Part shown: piece by piece, positions 1 to 9,219 of the stretch
Numbering within the stretch: the first letter of the stretch is position 1
How the letters are laid out: each line of letters begins with the position of its first letter
Origin: G965197005 sp965197005
GTDB taxonomy: Bacteria > Pseudomonadota > Gammaproteobacteria > Pseudomonadales > Oceanobacteraceae
Length of the DNA: 64,000 nt
Assembly (NCBI GenBank): GCA_965197005.1
Contig: OZ239982.1
Span: forward strand, 1,178,001 to 1,242,000
Reading direction: 5' to 3'
The notes under the pieces: model-generated
Seen by the model: the letters and a program-made list of their open reading frames with translations, nothing else
Database searches by the model: none
What the model was told of the DNA's origin: nothing
Made by a program: the position numbers and the translations under genes

Positions 1-1557
1 AAAAAAAACACCAATACAAAATCCATTGAAGAAACCTTATGGCAAGCCTGTGATAAATTGCGTGGAGCAATCGAATCATCAGAATATAAGCACGTTGTAT
101 TAAGTCTAATTTTTCTAAAATTTGCCAGTGATAAATTCAATAGTCGTCGAGATGAATTGATTGCTGAGGGTAAAGAAAAATATATTGAAATGGACGCATT
201 TTACTCAATGAACAATGTGTTTTTTCTTGAAGAAATTTCCCGTTGGGCGTTTATTAAAACCAACGCCAAGCAAAATGATATTGCCCTAAAAATTGATACC
301 GCATTACACACCATTGAAAAAGACAATCCTGCTTTAAAAGGGGCGTTGCCCGATAATTACTTTTCTCGCCTTGGCTTGGATAAAACCAAGCTCGCCTCGT
401 TAATAGACACCATTAATGACATTGATACCCTTGCCGATAATGAGCAAGATTTAGTGGGGCGTGTGTATGAATATTTCTTGAAAAAATTTGCCATTAAAGA
501 GGGGAAAGGTAAAGGCGAATTTTACACGCCTAAAACCATTGTTAATCTAATTGCCGAGCTAATCGAACCCTATAAAGGTATTATTTACGACCCTGCTTGT
601 GGTGCGGGCGGTATGTTTGTGCAATCAATGAAATTTATTGAGAGCCATCAAGGTAATAAAAAAGAAGTCTCAATTTATGGGCAAGAATACACGAAAACAA
701 CCTATAAACTGGCAAAAATGAACTTGGCAATTCGTGGTATTTCCGCAAATTTAGGCGAAAAAAATGCCGATACCTTTGCAGATGATCAGCACAAAGATTT
801 AAAAGCCGATTTTATTATGGCAAACCCGCCTTTTAACCAAAAAGACTGGCGAGGCGAAGATGAGTTACTAAACGACCCACGTTGGCAAGGTTATGATGTT
901 CCCCCGAAAAGCAATGCCAATTATGGTTGGATTTTAAATATGGTAGCGAAATTATCGGATAACGGCGTTGCAGGTTTTATTTTGGCAAATGGTGCTTTAT
1001 CAGGCGGTGGCGATGAATATAAAATTCGCAAAAAATTAATTGAAAATCATTTGGTTGAAGCGATTATCATTATTCCAAGAGATACCTTTTACACCACAGA
1101 TATTAGTGTCACACTTTGGATTTTAAACAAAAATAAAAAAGAGCGGACAGCCGAAATTAACGGCAAGCAAAAACAGTATCGCAACCGAGAAGATGAAATT
1201 TTATTTATGGATTTACGCCGTTGCGGGCAAGAATACGAGAAAAAATTTATTGAGCTAACCGCTGATGAAATCAGCACGGTTGCCAACACTTACCATAATT
1301 GGCAACAAACGGGGGCAGAAAATCAATATCAAAATATCCCTGAATTTTGTCAGTCCGCAACTGTTGCAGAGATTAAAGCCAATGATTTCTCTCTTGTACC
1401 AAGCAAGTATATTGAGTTTGTCGATAAAGACAGTCAAATTGATTTTGATACTGAGATGACACGCATTCAAAGCCAATTTAAGACCCTTTTAAAAGAAGAA
1501 GAGCAAGCACAACAAACCTTAAAAGAGGCGTTTGAAGTGTTGGGGTATCCATTGTAG
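1..1557 (+). CDS. hsdM: Type I restriction-modification methyltransferase subunit HsdM (5' end outside window)
   Basis: This is the N6-adenine DNA methyltransferase subunit of a type I system; it acts with HsdS and HsdR on host and invading DNA. The frame is open from base 1, so the true start lies upstream and only about 518 codons are visible. The HsdM N-terminal helical domain comes first, then the SAM-binding motif DPACGAGGMF beginning at nt 589 and the catalytic NPPF motif at nt 823. The C-terminal helical tail (LKEEEQAQQTLKEAF) is complete. It is the first gene of a locus that continues with a KilA-N gene, hsdS, a rhuM-like gene and hsdR on the same strand. The family assignment is secure. 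Confidence 0.96.
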   Translation, partial: KKNTNTKSIEETLWQACDKLRGAIESSEYKHVVLSLIFLKFASDKFNSRRDELIAEGKEKYIEMDAFYSMNNVFFLEEISRWAFIKTNAKQNDIALKIDTALHTIEKDNPALKGALPDNYFSRLGLDKTKLASLIDTINDIDTLADNEQDLVGRVYEYFLKKFAIKEGKGKGEFYTPKTIVNLIAELIEPYKGIIYDPACGAGGMFVQSMKFIESHQGNKKEVSIYGQEYTKTTYKLAKMNLAIRGISANLGEKNADTFADDQHKDLKADFIMANPPFNQKDWRGEDELLNDPRWQGYDVPPKSNANYGWILNMVAKLSDNGVAGFILANGALSGGGDEYKIRKKLIENHLVEAIIIIPRDTFYTTDISVTLWILNKNKKERTAEINGKQKQYRNREDEILFMDLRRCGQEYEKKFIELTADEISTVANTYHNWQQTGAENQYQNIPEFCQSATVAEIKANDFSLVPSKYIEFVDKDSQIDFDTEMTRIQSQFKTLLKEEEQAQQTLKEAFEVLGYPL

Positions 1558-1592
1558 TTATTTATCTAGAGTTGTTTGAAATGGAGTAGATA

Positions 1593-2438
1593 ATGAGTAA
1601 GAGAAAACAAGCAATAGAAGTGCAAGGTCAAAATATAAGTATTTTCCATATAGAGCAACAAGATTTTATTTCTTTAACAGATATTGCTAAATATAAAACT
1701 GATGATCCTAATGTTGTTATTGCAAACTGGTTACGCAACCGAAATACGGTAGAATTTTTGGGGGTTTGGGAGACACTCTATAATCCTGATTTTAAACCCC
1801 TCGAATTCGAGGGGTTTAGAAAACAAGCAGGTTTAAATGCGTTTACACTTTCACCTAAAAAATGGAAAGAAACAACGGGAGCAATTGGACTTATTGTAAA
1901 AGCAGGTAGATATGGAGGTACGTATGCCCACAAAGATATTGCATTTAAGTTTGCCAGTTGGATCTCAGTAGAGTTTGAGCTATATGTAGTTAAAGAGTTT
2001 CAGCGGCTTAAGGAGCAAGAGCAAGAGCAGCTGGGATGGGATATTAAGCGTAATTTAACTAAGATTAACTATCGTATACATACAGATGCAATAAAAGAAA
2101 ATTTGATTCCACCACATATAAATAAGCGGCAAATACCTTTTGTTTATGCAAATGAAGCTGATTTATTAAATATTGCTTTATTTGGTAAAACAGCCAAACA
2201 ATGGCGTGATGAGAATCCTGATTTAAAAGGTAATATTAGGGATTATGCTAATTCAAGTCAATTGGTTTGTTTGGCAAATTTAGAAAATTTAAATGCTGTT
2301 TTTATCCATGATGGCGTTGAGGAAGTAGAACGATTACTAAAGCTGAATCAAGTTGCTATTAGCCAGATGAGGATTTTATTGGGAGAGAATTTAATCAATA
2401 AATTAGATGTAAAAAACGAGGTTGATAGTGATTTATAA
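1593..2438 (+). CDS. KilA-N domain DNA-binding protein
   Basis: A 281-residue protein with an N-terminal KilA-N domain (about residues 10-140), a DNA-binding fold common in phages and in accessory genes of restriction loci. Recognisable family stretches are FISLTDIAKYK, NTVEFLGVWE, FKPLEFEGFRKQAG and GRYGGTYAHKDIAFKFASWI. The C-terminal half is family-specific and of unknown role. It lies 35 bp after hsdM and 36 bp before hsdS, so it is probably co-transcribed; a regulatory or anti-phage role is inference. Its coding sequence contains a perfect 26-bp palindrome over the FKPLEFEGF codons. Confidence 0.88.
   Translation: MSKRKQAIEVQGQNISIFHIEQQDFISLTDIAKYKTDDPNVVIANWLRNRNTVEFLGVWETLYNPDFKPLEFEGFRKQAGLNAFTLSPKKWKETTGAIGLIVKAGRYGGTYAHKDIAFKFASWISVEFELYVVKEFQRLKEQEQEQLGWDIKRNLTKINYRIHTDAIKENLIPPHINKRQIPFVYANEADLLNIALFGKTAKQWRDENPDLKGNIRDYANSSQLVCLANLENLNAVFIHDGVEEVERLLKLNQVAISQMRILLGENLINKLDVKNEVDSDL
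1793..1818. repeat. 26-bp perfect palindrome inside the KilA-N gene
   Basis: Each arm is TAAACCCCTCGAA, centred on a GAATTC, and there is no loop. It covers codons for KPLEFEG around residue 71. It could be an operator for the protein's own DNA-binding domain or simply a consequence of a peptide whose codons are self-complementary. The family-wide codon choice at this point would separate the two. Confidence 0.8.
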
Positions 2439-2474
2439 GCGATTAGAACAAAATGGCTAATAAGGAGTACCAGA

Positions 2475-3638
2475 ATGGTAATGGATAAAAATAATAAAAA
2501 CCAAGCGACACTTGATAAAGCCAATCATTATAAAAGGTTGGGCGATTATATTCAAAAAGTAAGTATTAGAAATACAGATCTTTCAATTTCTAATCTATTA
2601 GGAGTAAATATTTCTAAACGATTTATGCCCTCTGTTGCTAATCAGTCGGGTTTAGATTTATCTAAATACAAAGTGATTAAAAAAGGGCAATTTGCCACAA
2701 ATTTAATGCACGTTAATCGAGATGAAGTGTTACCTGTTGCACTATTTGATGAAAGTGAGCCAGCGATTATTTCTCCTGCTTATATTATTTTTGAGATTAT
2801 AGATACAGCAAAGTTGTTACCTGAATTTCTGATGATAGAATTTTTGCGAGCTGAATTTGATAGAAAGGCGTGGACATATTGTGATTCTAGTGTTCGTGGA
2901 GGATTGGAATGGGAAAGGCTTTGTGACATTAAAATCCCTATTCCAACACTTGCAGAACAACAAAAATATGTTGCGATTTATCGAAGTGTTTTAGACCAGC
3001 AAAAAAGTTATGAAAACAGCTTAACGGACTTGCAGTTGGTTTGTGATAGTTACTTGGAAAATTTAATTAAAAACGAACAAAAAGAAGCTCTTGGAAAATA
3101 CATTGAGCAATCTGATGAACGTAATACGGATTTGGAAATTCGTTTTTTACAAGGAGTTTCAACCTCAAAGCAACTAATTAATACAAAAGCAAATACAACA
3201 GGTGTTAAATTTAATAATTATAAGATTGTTCGTATTGGTAACTTTGTTTATGTTGCAGACACATCTCGCCGAGGTGATAAAATAGCATTAGCGATGAATA
3301 ACAATAAAGATTGTATTGTTTCAGCTATTTATACCGTTTTTAAAGTCAAAAACACAACAAAACTTTTACCTGAGTATTTGTATTTGTTTTTCCAGCGTAG
3401 TGAATTTGACCGTTATGCTCGCTTTAACTCTTGGGGCAGTGCGAGAGAAACTTTTGATTGGGACGAAATGTGTAATGTTAAAATCCCAGTTCCAAGTATT
3501 GAAAAGCAACAAGCAATCGTCAATATCTATCACGCTTTGCAGGCAAGAAAAGCCATTAATGAACAGTTAAAAGACAGTGTTAAACCGCTTTGCCCAGTGC
3601 TGATGCGTGGGGTTGCGGAGGAAGTTATTTATGAATAA
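2475..3638 (+). CDS. hsdS: Type I restriction-modification specificity subunit HsdS
   Basis: HsdS gives the complex its DNA sequence specificity. The 387-residue protein shows two homologous halves: RNTDLSISNLLGVNISKRF near residue 35 and RNTDLEIRFLQGVSTSKQL near residue 220 begin the two target-recognition domains. Each half ends in a conserved helical spacer (IPIPTLAEQQKYVAIY and IPVPSIEKQQAIVNIY). An AAGGAG ribosome-binding site stands seven bases before ATG 2475. The stop codon overlaps the start of the next gene by eight bases, which implies translational coupling. Recognition specificity cannot be read from the sequence. Confidence 0.95.
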   Translation: MVMDKNNKNQATLDKANHYKRLGDYIQKVSIRNTDLSISNLLGVNISKRFMPSVANQSGLDLSKYKVIKKGQFATNLMHVNRDEVLPVALFDESEPAIISPAYIIFEIIDTAKLLPEFLMIEFLRAEFDRKAWTYCDSSVRGGLEWERLCDIKIPIPTLAEQQKYVAIYRSVLDQQKSYENSLTDLQLVCDSYLENLIKNEQKEALGKYIEQSDERNTDLEIRFLQGVSTSKQLINTKANTTGVKFNNYKIVRIGNFVYVADTSRRGDKIALAMNNNKDCIVSAIYTVFKVKNTTKLLPEYLYLFFQRSEFDRYARFNSWGSARETFDWDEMCNVKIPVPSIEKQQAIVNIYHALQARKAINEQLKDSVKPLCPVLMRGVAEEVIYE

Positions 3639-4620
3639 TAATCAAATCCTAATCTACAAAAATACCGAAGGTAACATCAAAATAGATGTTACCTTAAAAG
3701 ATGAGACTGTTTGGCTTACTCAAGATCAAATGACGACGCTGTTTGGAAAAGCGAAATCAACCATTAATGAGCATATTAAAAATATTTTTAACGACGGCGA
3801 GTTAGAAGAAAATTCAGTTATTCGGAAATTCCGAACTACTGCTTCTGATGGAAAAAACTATCTTACAAATTTTTATAACCTAGATGTCATCATTTCTGTC
3901 GGTTATCGAGTTAAATCACAGCAGGGTACGCAGTTTCGGATCTGGGCAACACAGCGATTAAAAGAGTATATTGTTAAAGGTTTTGCCTTAAATGATGATC
4001 GATTTAAAACCGGTAAGTCAATGAATTACTTTGATGAGTTGCAAGCACGTATTCGTGAGATTCGTCTTTCAGAACGCTTTTTCTACCAAAAGATTAAAGA
4101 TATTTATACAACCAGTATTGATTATGATCCTAAAAACGAACAGACCATTGCATTTTTTAAGTTAGTGCAAAATAAATTATTATGGGCGATTAGTCAGCAA
4201 ACAGCAGCCGAATTAGTTTATCACCGAATTGATGCTTCGCTACCTTTACTTGGTATGAAGTCGTATGATAAAGAAAATACAGTAAAAATCCGAAAGCAAG
4301 ATGTGAGTGTTGCAAAAAACTATCTGAATGAAGATGAGATGAAATTACTTGGTTTGTTAGTAGAGCAATATTTGGCTTTTGCTGAAACAATGGCTCAACA
4401 ACAAACACCTATGTATATGAAAGATTGGGTTGAACGATTAGACATCATCTTGCAACTTAATGGACGTGAACTATTAACTCACGCTGGTCAGATTAGCCAT
4501 AAAATGGCATTATCAAAATCTGGAAAAGAGTATGCAAAATATAAAGAAGAGCAAAAACAGTTAGAGCATATCCAAAGTTTGGAAGAAATTGCAAGGGATA
4601 TAAAAAAATTAGGTAACTAA
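3631..4620 (+). CDS. RhuM-family protein (paralogue 1)
   Basis: A 329-residue member of the RhuM family, named after a Salmonella pathogenicity-island gene and of unresolved function; the N-terminal part resembles phage-type DNA-binding domains. Typical stretches are VWLTQDQMTTLFGKAKSTI, FYNLDVIISVGYRVKS and GTQFRIWATQRLKEYIVKGF. ATG 3631 is chosen over the upstream GTG because it has a GGAGGA site at 3617 and lies in the overlapping sequence ATGAATAA, which also contains the hsdS stop. The same overlap recurs at the second restriction locus (24276). The gene carries an inverted repeat at 3815-3841. Confidence 0.9.
   Translation: MNNNQILIYKNTEGNIKIDVTLKDETVWLTQDQMTTLFGKAKSTINEHIKNIFNDGELEENSVIRKFRTTASDGKNYLTNFYNLDVIISVGYRVKSQQGTQFRIWATQRLKEYIVKGFALNDDRFKTGKSMNYFDELQARIREIRLSERFFYQKIKDIYTTSIDYDPKNEQTIAFFKLVQNKLLWAISQQTAAELVYHRIDASLPLLGMKSYDKENTVKIRKQDVSVAKNYLNEDEMKLLGLLVEQYLAFAETMAQQQTPMYMKDWVERLDIILQLNGRELLTHAGQISHKMALSKSGKEYAKYKEEQKQLEHIQSLEEIARDIKKLGN
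3815..3841. repeat. Inverted repeat inside rhuM paralogue 1
   Basis: The arms are 13 bp, 3815-3827 against 3829-3841, with two mismatches; the inner seven pairs (TTCGGAA/TTCCGAA) are perfect. The centre is the third base of the lysine codon in the peptide VIRKFRTT (residue 66). The centre is at the same codon position as the inverted repeats in the other two rhuM genes of the window. Confidence 0.8.
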
Positions 4621-4645
4621 CTGTTGTCTAACTAAAATAGAAAAA

Positions 4646-5266
4646 ATGATGAGTAATAAAACCTTAGACAATCAATCTCCTGCCAATTTGGAATTGCTAA
4701 TGCGTGTTTTCAGAGATTTGGATTTAGTCGAACAGCTTGGCTCAGGTATTCCTCGTATTTTAGCTGCTTACGGTAGAGAGTCTTTTGGTTTTACGGAAAA
4801 CTTTTTGCGTATGCGTTTTCCAGCTAGTGAGCCTGTCTATATGGACAATGAGGAGCAAACCCACCAAGATACCCACCAAGATACCCCGCAAGTTACCCCG
4901 CAAGTTACCCCGCAAGTTACCCCGCAAGTTACCCCGCAAGTTACCCCGCAAGTTACCCCGCAAGTTACCCACCAAGATACCCACCAAGATACCCACCAAG
5001 ATACCCCGCAAGTTACCCCGCAAGTTACCCCGCAAGTTACCCCGCAAGTTGCGAAATTAATATCAGTAATGAACGGTGAGTTGTATAGAGTGGAAATTCA
5101 AAATAAGCTGGGGTTAAAAGATAGGGAATATTTTAGAAAAAATTATCTAATTCCTGCGCTTGAAAACGGGCTTATTGAAATGACAATTCCTGATAAGCCT
5201 AACAGCAGAAACCAAAAATACCGACTGACAGAGCTAGGTAAAGCATTGGTAGATGAGAAAAGATGA
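4646..5266 (+). CDS. Truncated ATP-binding (AlbA_2/HATPase_c_4-type) protein with 12-bp coding repeat
   Basis: The first 60 residues (VFRDLDLVEQLGSGIPRILA) match the end of the HATPase_c_4 domain found in RecG-like and AlbA-type ATP-binding proteins. The AlbA_2 domain and most of the ATPase domain that normally precede it are missing, so this is a 5'-truncated gene. Next come 16 four-residue repeats of THQD or TPQV, then a winged-helix segment of about 65 residues ending the protein. Its stop overlaps the hsdR start (ATGA), so it may remain translated as a coupling leader for hsdR. Whether the 206-residue product does anything is unknown. Confidence 0.7.
   Translation: MMSNKTLDNQSPANLELLMRVFRDLDLVEQLGSGIPRILAAYGRESFGFTENFLRMRFPASEPVYMDNEEQTHQDTHQDTPQVTPQVTPQVTPQVTPQVTPQVTPQVTHQDTHQDTHQDTPQVTPQVTPQVTPQVAKLISVMNGELYRVEIQNKLGLKDREYFRKNYLIPALENGLIEMTIPDKPNSRNQKYRLTELGKALVDEKR
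4859..5050 (+). repeat. 12-bp tandem repeat, 16 units, coding
   Basis: Two related 12-bp units alternate in blocks: ACCCACCAAGAT (THQD) two copies, ACCCCGCAAGTT (TPQV) seven, THQD three, TPQV four. The unit length is a multiple of three, so copy-number change alters the length of a linker but not the frame. Confidence 0.95.
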
Positions 5267-8200
5267 TGAGTAAATTTACAGAAGCAAAATTAGAACAGGT
5301 TTTTATTGATCTTTTGGCCAACGAGGGCTATCCCCACGTTGTGGGCGGTGAGTTAATTCGTCCTCAAAATGAGGTATTAATCGAGGCAGATTTAAAAAAC
5401 TACCTATTAAGTCGTTATCTGCCTCAGCAATTAACTGAGCTTGAAGCCAATCGCATTATTATTCAGCTAAAAACACTTTCCAGCTCAGATCTCTATGAAT
5501 CCAATAAAAAGATAATGGGTTGGTTAAGTGATGGTTTTTTGTTAAAAAGAGAAGATCCTAAGCAAAAAGATATTTATATTGAACTCATTGATTACAGCTC
5601 TTTAGATGCCCAACGCCAAAGCGAAAGTTTGGATAAAATTGCGGAAAATCAACCCACTTATAACAGCTCTAAAAACATCTATAAATTTGTCAATCAACTT
5701 GAGATAGAAGGCAGCGAAAAGCGCATTCCTGATGGGATTTTATATATTAATGGTTTGCCTTTGGTGGTGTTTGAGTTTAAATCCGCAATTCGTGAAGATG
5801 CCACTATTTATACTGCGTATGAACAACTGACCGTACGTTACCAGCGTGATATTCCAGAATTATTCAAATATAACGCTTTTTGTGTGATTAGCGATGGGGT
5901 CAATAATAAAGCGGGGTCGTTTTTTGCTCCTTATGAATTTTTCTATGCGTGGCGACGTATTGCAGGGCTTGCCAAAGAGGTGGACGGTATTGATAGTCTA
6001 TTTACTTTGGTGCAGGGAATGTTTAATCCACATCGCTTATTAGATATTATCCGTAATTTTATTTATGTGCCTGATTCCAGCAAAAAGAATGAAAAAATTG
6101 TGTGCCGTTATCCGCAATACTATGCTGCTCGTCGCTTGTTCGACAATATAAAACAAGCTCAAAAGCCCGAAGGCGACGGAAAAGGCGGTACGTATTTTGG
6201 GGCAACGGGCTGTGGCAAAAGTTTCACAATGCTATTTTTAACCCGTTTGCTAATGAAAAGCGTGTATTTTGAAAACCCCACCATTGTATTAATTACTGAT
6301 CGCACCGATTTAGATGATCAGCTTTCCGCTCAGTTTACCAATGCAAAACACTATATTGGCGATGACAATATCCAAAGTGTTGAAAGCCGAACGGAATTAA
6401 GAGAGCTGTTACAAGGCAGGCAAAGTGGCGGTGTGTTTTTAACCACTATTCATAAATTTACCGAAGATACTCAGTTATTAACCGATAGAAATAATGTAAT
6501 CTGTATTTCAGATGAGGCTCACCGTAGCCAAATTAATTTAGATCAAAAAGTAACCGTAACAGAAACAGGCGTGAAAAAATCATTTGGTTTTGCAAAATAC
6601 CTGCACGACTCTTTACCCAATGCAGTTTACGTTGGTTTTACAGGCACCCCCGTTGATGCCACCCTTGATGTGTTTGGTGGCGTGGTGGACGCTTATACAA
6701 TGACAGAATCGGTAAAAGACGAAATTACCGTCAGAATCGTTTATGAAGGACGAGCGGCAAAAATTGCCTTACAAAATAGTGAATTAGAAAAAATAGAAAG
6801 CTATTATAAAGAAGCAGAAGAAGCAGGTGCGAACGAATATCAAGTTGATGAAAGTAAACGTGCAACGGCAAAAATGAATGCAATTATAGGCGACCCAGAC
6901 CGTTTGCAAGCCGTAGCAAAAGATTTTGTTGAACATTATGAAAAACGCATTGAAGAAGGGGCAACCGTAAAAGGCAAAGCGTTATTTGTATGCAGTAGCC
7001 GTGAAATTGCCTATACATTTTATCAGAATGTCATTGCATTACGACCTGATTGGGCGGTGGAGAAAATTGCCGAAGAGGGTGTGACTTTAAGCGACAATGA
7101 ACAACAAGAAATCAAGCCAATGCCTCGTATAAAAATGATTATGACAAGAGGCAAAGATGACCCTAAAGCCCTTTATGAGATGTTAGGCACTAAAGAGTAT
7201 CGTAAGGAGTTGGATCGCCAATTTAAAAATGCGAAATCAAATTTCAAAATTGCGATTGTGGTCGATATGTGGCTAACAGGTTTTGATGTGCCATTTTTAG
7301 ATTCTATCTATATTGATAAGCCGATTAAACAGCATAACTTAATTCAAACAATTTCTCGTGTAAACCGTAAGTTCGAGGGCAAAAACAAAGGGCTTGTGGT
7401 GGATTATATCGGCATTAAAAAACAAATGAATTTAGCCCTCGCAAAATACAATACAGGCGATCAAGATAACTTTGAAGATATTGCTCAATCGTTAGTTGTA
7501 GTGCGGGATTATTTAGATTTGTTGGCTCGATTATTCCATCAATTTGATAGTCATCTCTATTTCAATGGCTCTGCTTTAGAACAGCTAAATACACTCAATC
7601 AAGCGGTAGAGTTTGTCCAAAAAAGCAAGGAAACGGAAATACGTTTTATGGGCTTTGTGAAGCGTTTAAAAGCTGCCTACGATATTTGTGCAGGCAGTGA
7701 GGAGCTATCATCGCCTGAGAGAGATTATGTCCATTTTTATTTGGCGGTGCGTTCGATTTTAGTCAAACTCACCAAAGGTGATGCCCCAGATACCGCTCAA
7801 ATGAATGCTAAAGTACGAGAAATGATTAAAGACGCTTTGCAAAGTGAAGGCGTTGAAGAAATCTTTAAGCTAGGCAACGAAAAAGCGACACAACAAGATA
7901 TTTTTGATGATGATTACCTCGCAAAAATCGATAAAATCAAACTGCCAAACACTAAAATCAAACTGCTACAACAACTGTTACAAAAAGCCATTGGCGAGAT
8001 TAAAAAAGTCAATAAAGTGCGTGGTATTGATTTTTCTAAAAAAATGCAAACGTTGGTTGAACAATATAATGAACGAAAAGAAAATGACGTATTGCGTAGT
8101 GAGGTTTATGATGAAATGGCAACTCAGCTTACAGAGCTGATTTTAGATATTCAAAAAGAATTTACCGAAGGTGATAAATTAGGTATTTCTTATGAAGAAA

Positions 8201-8484
8201 AATCCTTTTACGATATTCTAAAACACCTGTGTGTCAAATATGATTTTGATTATCCTGAAGAAAAATTATTGGATTTGGCGAAAGAGGTAAAAAAACTGGT
8301 CGATTCAAAGGCTCAATATCCAGACTGGAATAATCGAGAAGATTTGAAATCAGAATTAAAAGTTGAGCTGATTCTATTGCTTGATGAATATGGTTATCCA
8401 CCAGTTGAGCGAGATGAAGTTTATACTGATATTTTTGAACAGGCAGAAAATTTTAAGAAAAATAATCGGCAAACCAAACCATAA
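5263..8484 (+). CDS. hsdR: Type I restriction endonuclease subunit HsdR
   Basis: The motor and nuclease subunit, 1,073 residues, which translocates DNA using ATP and cleaves unmethylated DNA. The N-terminal HSDR_N nuclease domain contains DGILYINGLPLVVFEFK near residues 155-172, the D...ExK pattern. The helicase core follows: Walker A GATGCGKS at residues 313-320, DEAH at 417-420, motif III VGFTGTP, and motif VI region TISRVNRKFEGKNKG. The long C-terminal helical region binds the methylase. ATG 5263 overlaps the upstream stop, and a second ATG follows at 5266. All motifs are intact, so the type I locus appears functional. Confidence 0.97.
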   Translation: MMSKFTEAKLEQVFIDLLANEGYPHVVGGELIRPQNEVLIEADLKNYLLSRYLPQQLTELEANRIIIQLKTLSSSDLYESNKKIMGWLSDGFLLKREDPKQKDIYIELIDYSSLDAQRQSESLDKIAENQPTYNSSKNIYKFVNQLEIEGSEKRIPDGILYINGLPLVVFEFKSAIREDATIYTAYEQLTVRYQRDIPELFKYNAFCVISDGVNNKAGSFFAPYEFFYAWRRIAGLAKEVDGIDSLFTLVQGMFNPHRLLDIIRNFIYVPDSSKKNEKIVCRYPQYYAARRLFDNIKQAQKPEGDGKGGTYFGATGCGKSFTMLFLTRLLMKSVYFENPTIVLITDRTDLDDQLSAQFTNAKHYIGDDNIQSVESRTELRELLQGRQSGGVFLTTIHKFTEDTQLLTDRNNVICISDEAHRSQINLDQKVTVTETGVKKSFGFAKYLHDSLPNAVYVGFTGTPVDATLDVFGGVVDAYTMTESVKDEITVRIVYEGRAAKIALQNSELEKIESYYKEAEEAGANEYQVDESKRATAKMNAIIGDPDRLQAVAKDFVEHYEKRIEEGATVKGKALFVCSSREIAYTFYQNVIALRPDWAVEKIAEEGVTLSDNEQQEIKPMPRIKMIMTRGKDDPKALYEMLGTKEYRKELDRQFKNAKSNFKIAIVVDMWLTGFDVPFLDSIYIDKPIKQHNLIQTISRVNRKFEGKNKGLVVDYIGIKKQMNLALAKYNTGDQDNFEDIAQSLVVVRDYLDLLARLFHQFDSHLYFNGSALEQLNTLNQAVEFVQKSKETEIRFMGFVKRLKAAYDICAGSEELSSPERDYVHFYLAVRSILVKLTKGDAPDTAQMNAKVREMIKDALQSEGVEEIFKLGNEKATQQDIFDDDYLAKIDKIKLPNTKIKLLQQLLQKAIGEIKKVNKVRGIDFSKKMQTLVEQYNERKENDVLRSEVYDEMATQLTELILDIQKEFTEGDKLGISYEEKSFYDILKHLCVKYDFDYPEEKLLDLAKEVKKLVDSKAQYPDWNNREDLKSELKVELILLLDEYGYPPVERDEVYTDIFEQAENFKKNNRQTKP

Positions 8485-8579
8485 AAGAGACAGATAAAAA
8501 TAGTTTTTACTAGTTATTGTTTTTATGTCAAAAACAACAATAAAGTGTCTTTGTGACAATTCTACTTGTAAGAAAGGAA

Positions 8580-8620
8580 CTAGAACCCACCATCTTGTGC
8601 TTTGGTTTGTTTATTGCCTT
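8580..8620 (-). pseudogene. Duplicated 3' end of the siderophore-interacting protein gene
   Basis: On the minus strand this encodes GNKQTKAQDGGF and a TAG stop, matching the last residues (GNKRAKAQDGGF) of the gene ending at 11564. About 41 bp match with three differences, all transitions, and homology stops at both ends. It lies in direct orientation to the intact copy, so 8621-11563 is bracketed by repeats of one gene end. Confidence 0.8.
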
Positions 8621-8680
8621 AAGCTGTTTTTATGGCGTGTATTTTATGATGTATAAAAAAATCACGACAGAGCAAAGAAT

Positions 8681-8703
8681 GCACGCTTAGTGTGCGTTTT
8701 TGC
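8681..8703 (+). terminator. Small hairpin with T-run, repeated at 12507
   Basis: The sequence GCACGCTTAGTGTGCGTTTT can fold into a short stem followed by Ts. Nearly the same 23 bases recur at about 12507-12529, so it may be a dispersed element that also acts as a terminator. Confidence 0.4.
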
Positions 8704-8732
8704 GATATTCGGTCAGATTCTAAAATAATGCT

Positions 8733-8890
8733 GTTATTGCGGGGAGGAACGACGAAGTGTATCCAGACAAATACACAAGTATTTGCTGGGCAAACCCAGC
8801 TACTGTGTAAAATCTCATTGGTTTTTATTACATTTTCTGCGAAGTAGTGGGAGATTGCTACGTCACTCGTACCTCGTTCCTTGCAATGAC
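8733..8890. mobile_element. Non-coding palindromic repeat of the type read as RHCKERGTSDVAIS
   Basis: The ends are inverted versions of each other: TTATTGCGGGGAGGAACG on the left and, reversed, TCATTGCAAGGAACG on the right. A minus-strand frame through it would give a protein with SRHCKERGTSDVAISHY, a phrase known from false ORFs across dispersed intergenic repeats in many bacteria. I therefore call it a repeat, not a gene. No terminal target duplication is obvious. Confidence 0.55.
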
Positions 8891-9003
8891 GAGAAAACTT
8901 GCTAGCCCTGCTTTTTAAAATATGCGTAATTGTTGGTATAACAAGGCTAGGGGAGTGGTTCTTCACAAAAGTATAAATAGTCTGTAATTTCTTTTTCTGT
9001 GAT

Positions 9004-9219
9004 TTACAAGCTACTTAACTGAACGACATACTCTAAGATTTTTTTTAAAGCAGATGTATGGCTTTTAACGGGTTGTTGAGAATACCCCGTTATGGCTAAT
9101 TGCTGAACAAACTGGTTGATAACATCTTGATTTTTAATTATATAACCAATAAAATTCTGATAAACGAATATTTCAATACATAACCCCGATAAACGACACC
9201 ATTCGATAAAGAGTGTCGT
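9004..9219 (-). pseudogene. C-terminal fragment of an unrecognised gene
   Basis: The minus-strand frame is open for about 70 codons and reads like real protein: FIEWCRLSGLCIEIF, then NQDVINQFVQQLAITG and SALKKILEYVVQLSSL before TAA at 9006-9004. There is no start codon context and a stop lies just upstream, so it is a tail remnant. I do not recognise the family. Confidence 0.35.

Noticed and set aside
4760..5060. Two other long frames across the 12-bp repeat (arginine-, leucine- or proline-rich)
   Set aside because: A 12-bp repeat keeps all frames open; only the plus frame with the winged-helix tail has flanking protein homology.
8619..8966. 115-residue minus-strand reading frame
   Set aside because: It contains SRHCKERGTSDVAIS, a phrase typical of frames across palindromic intergenic repeats; there is no ribosome-binding site.
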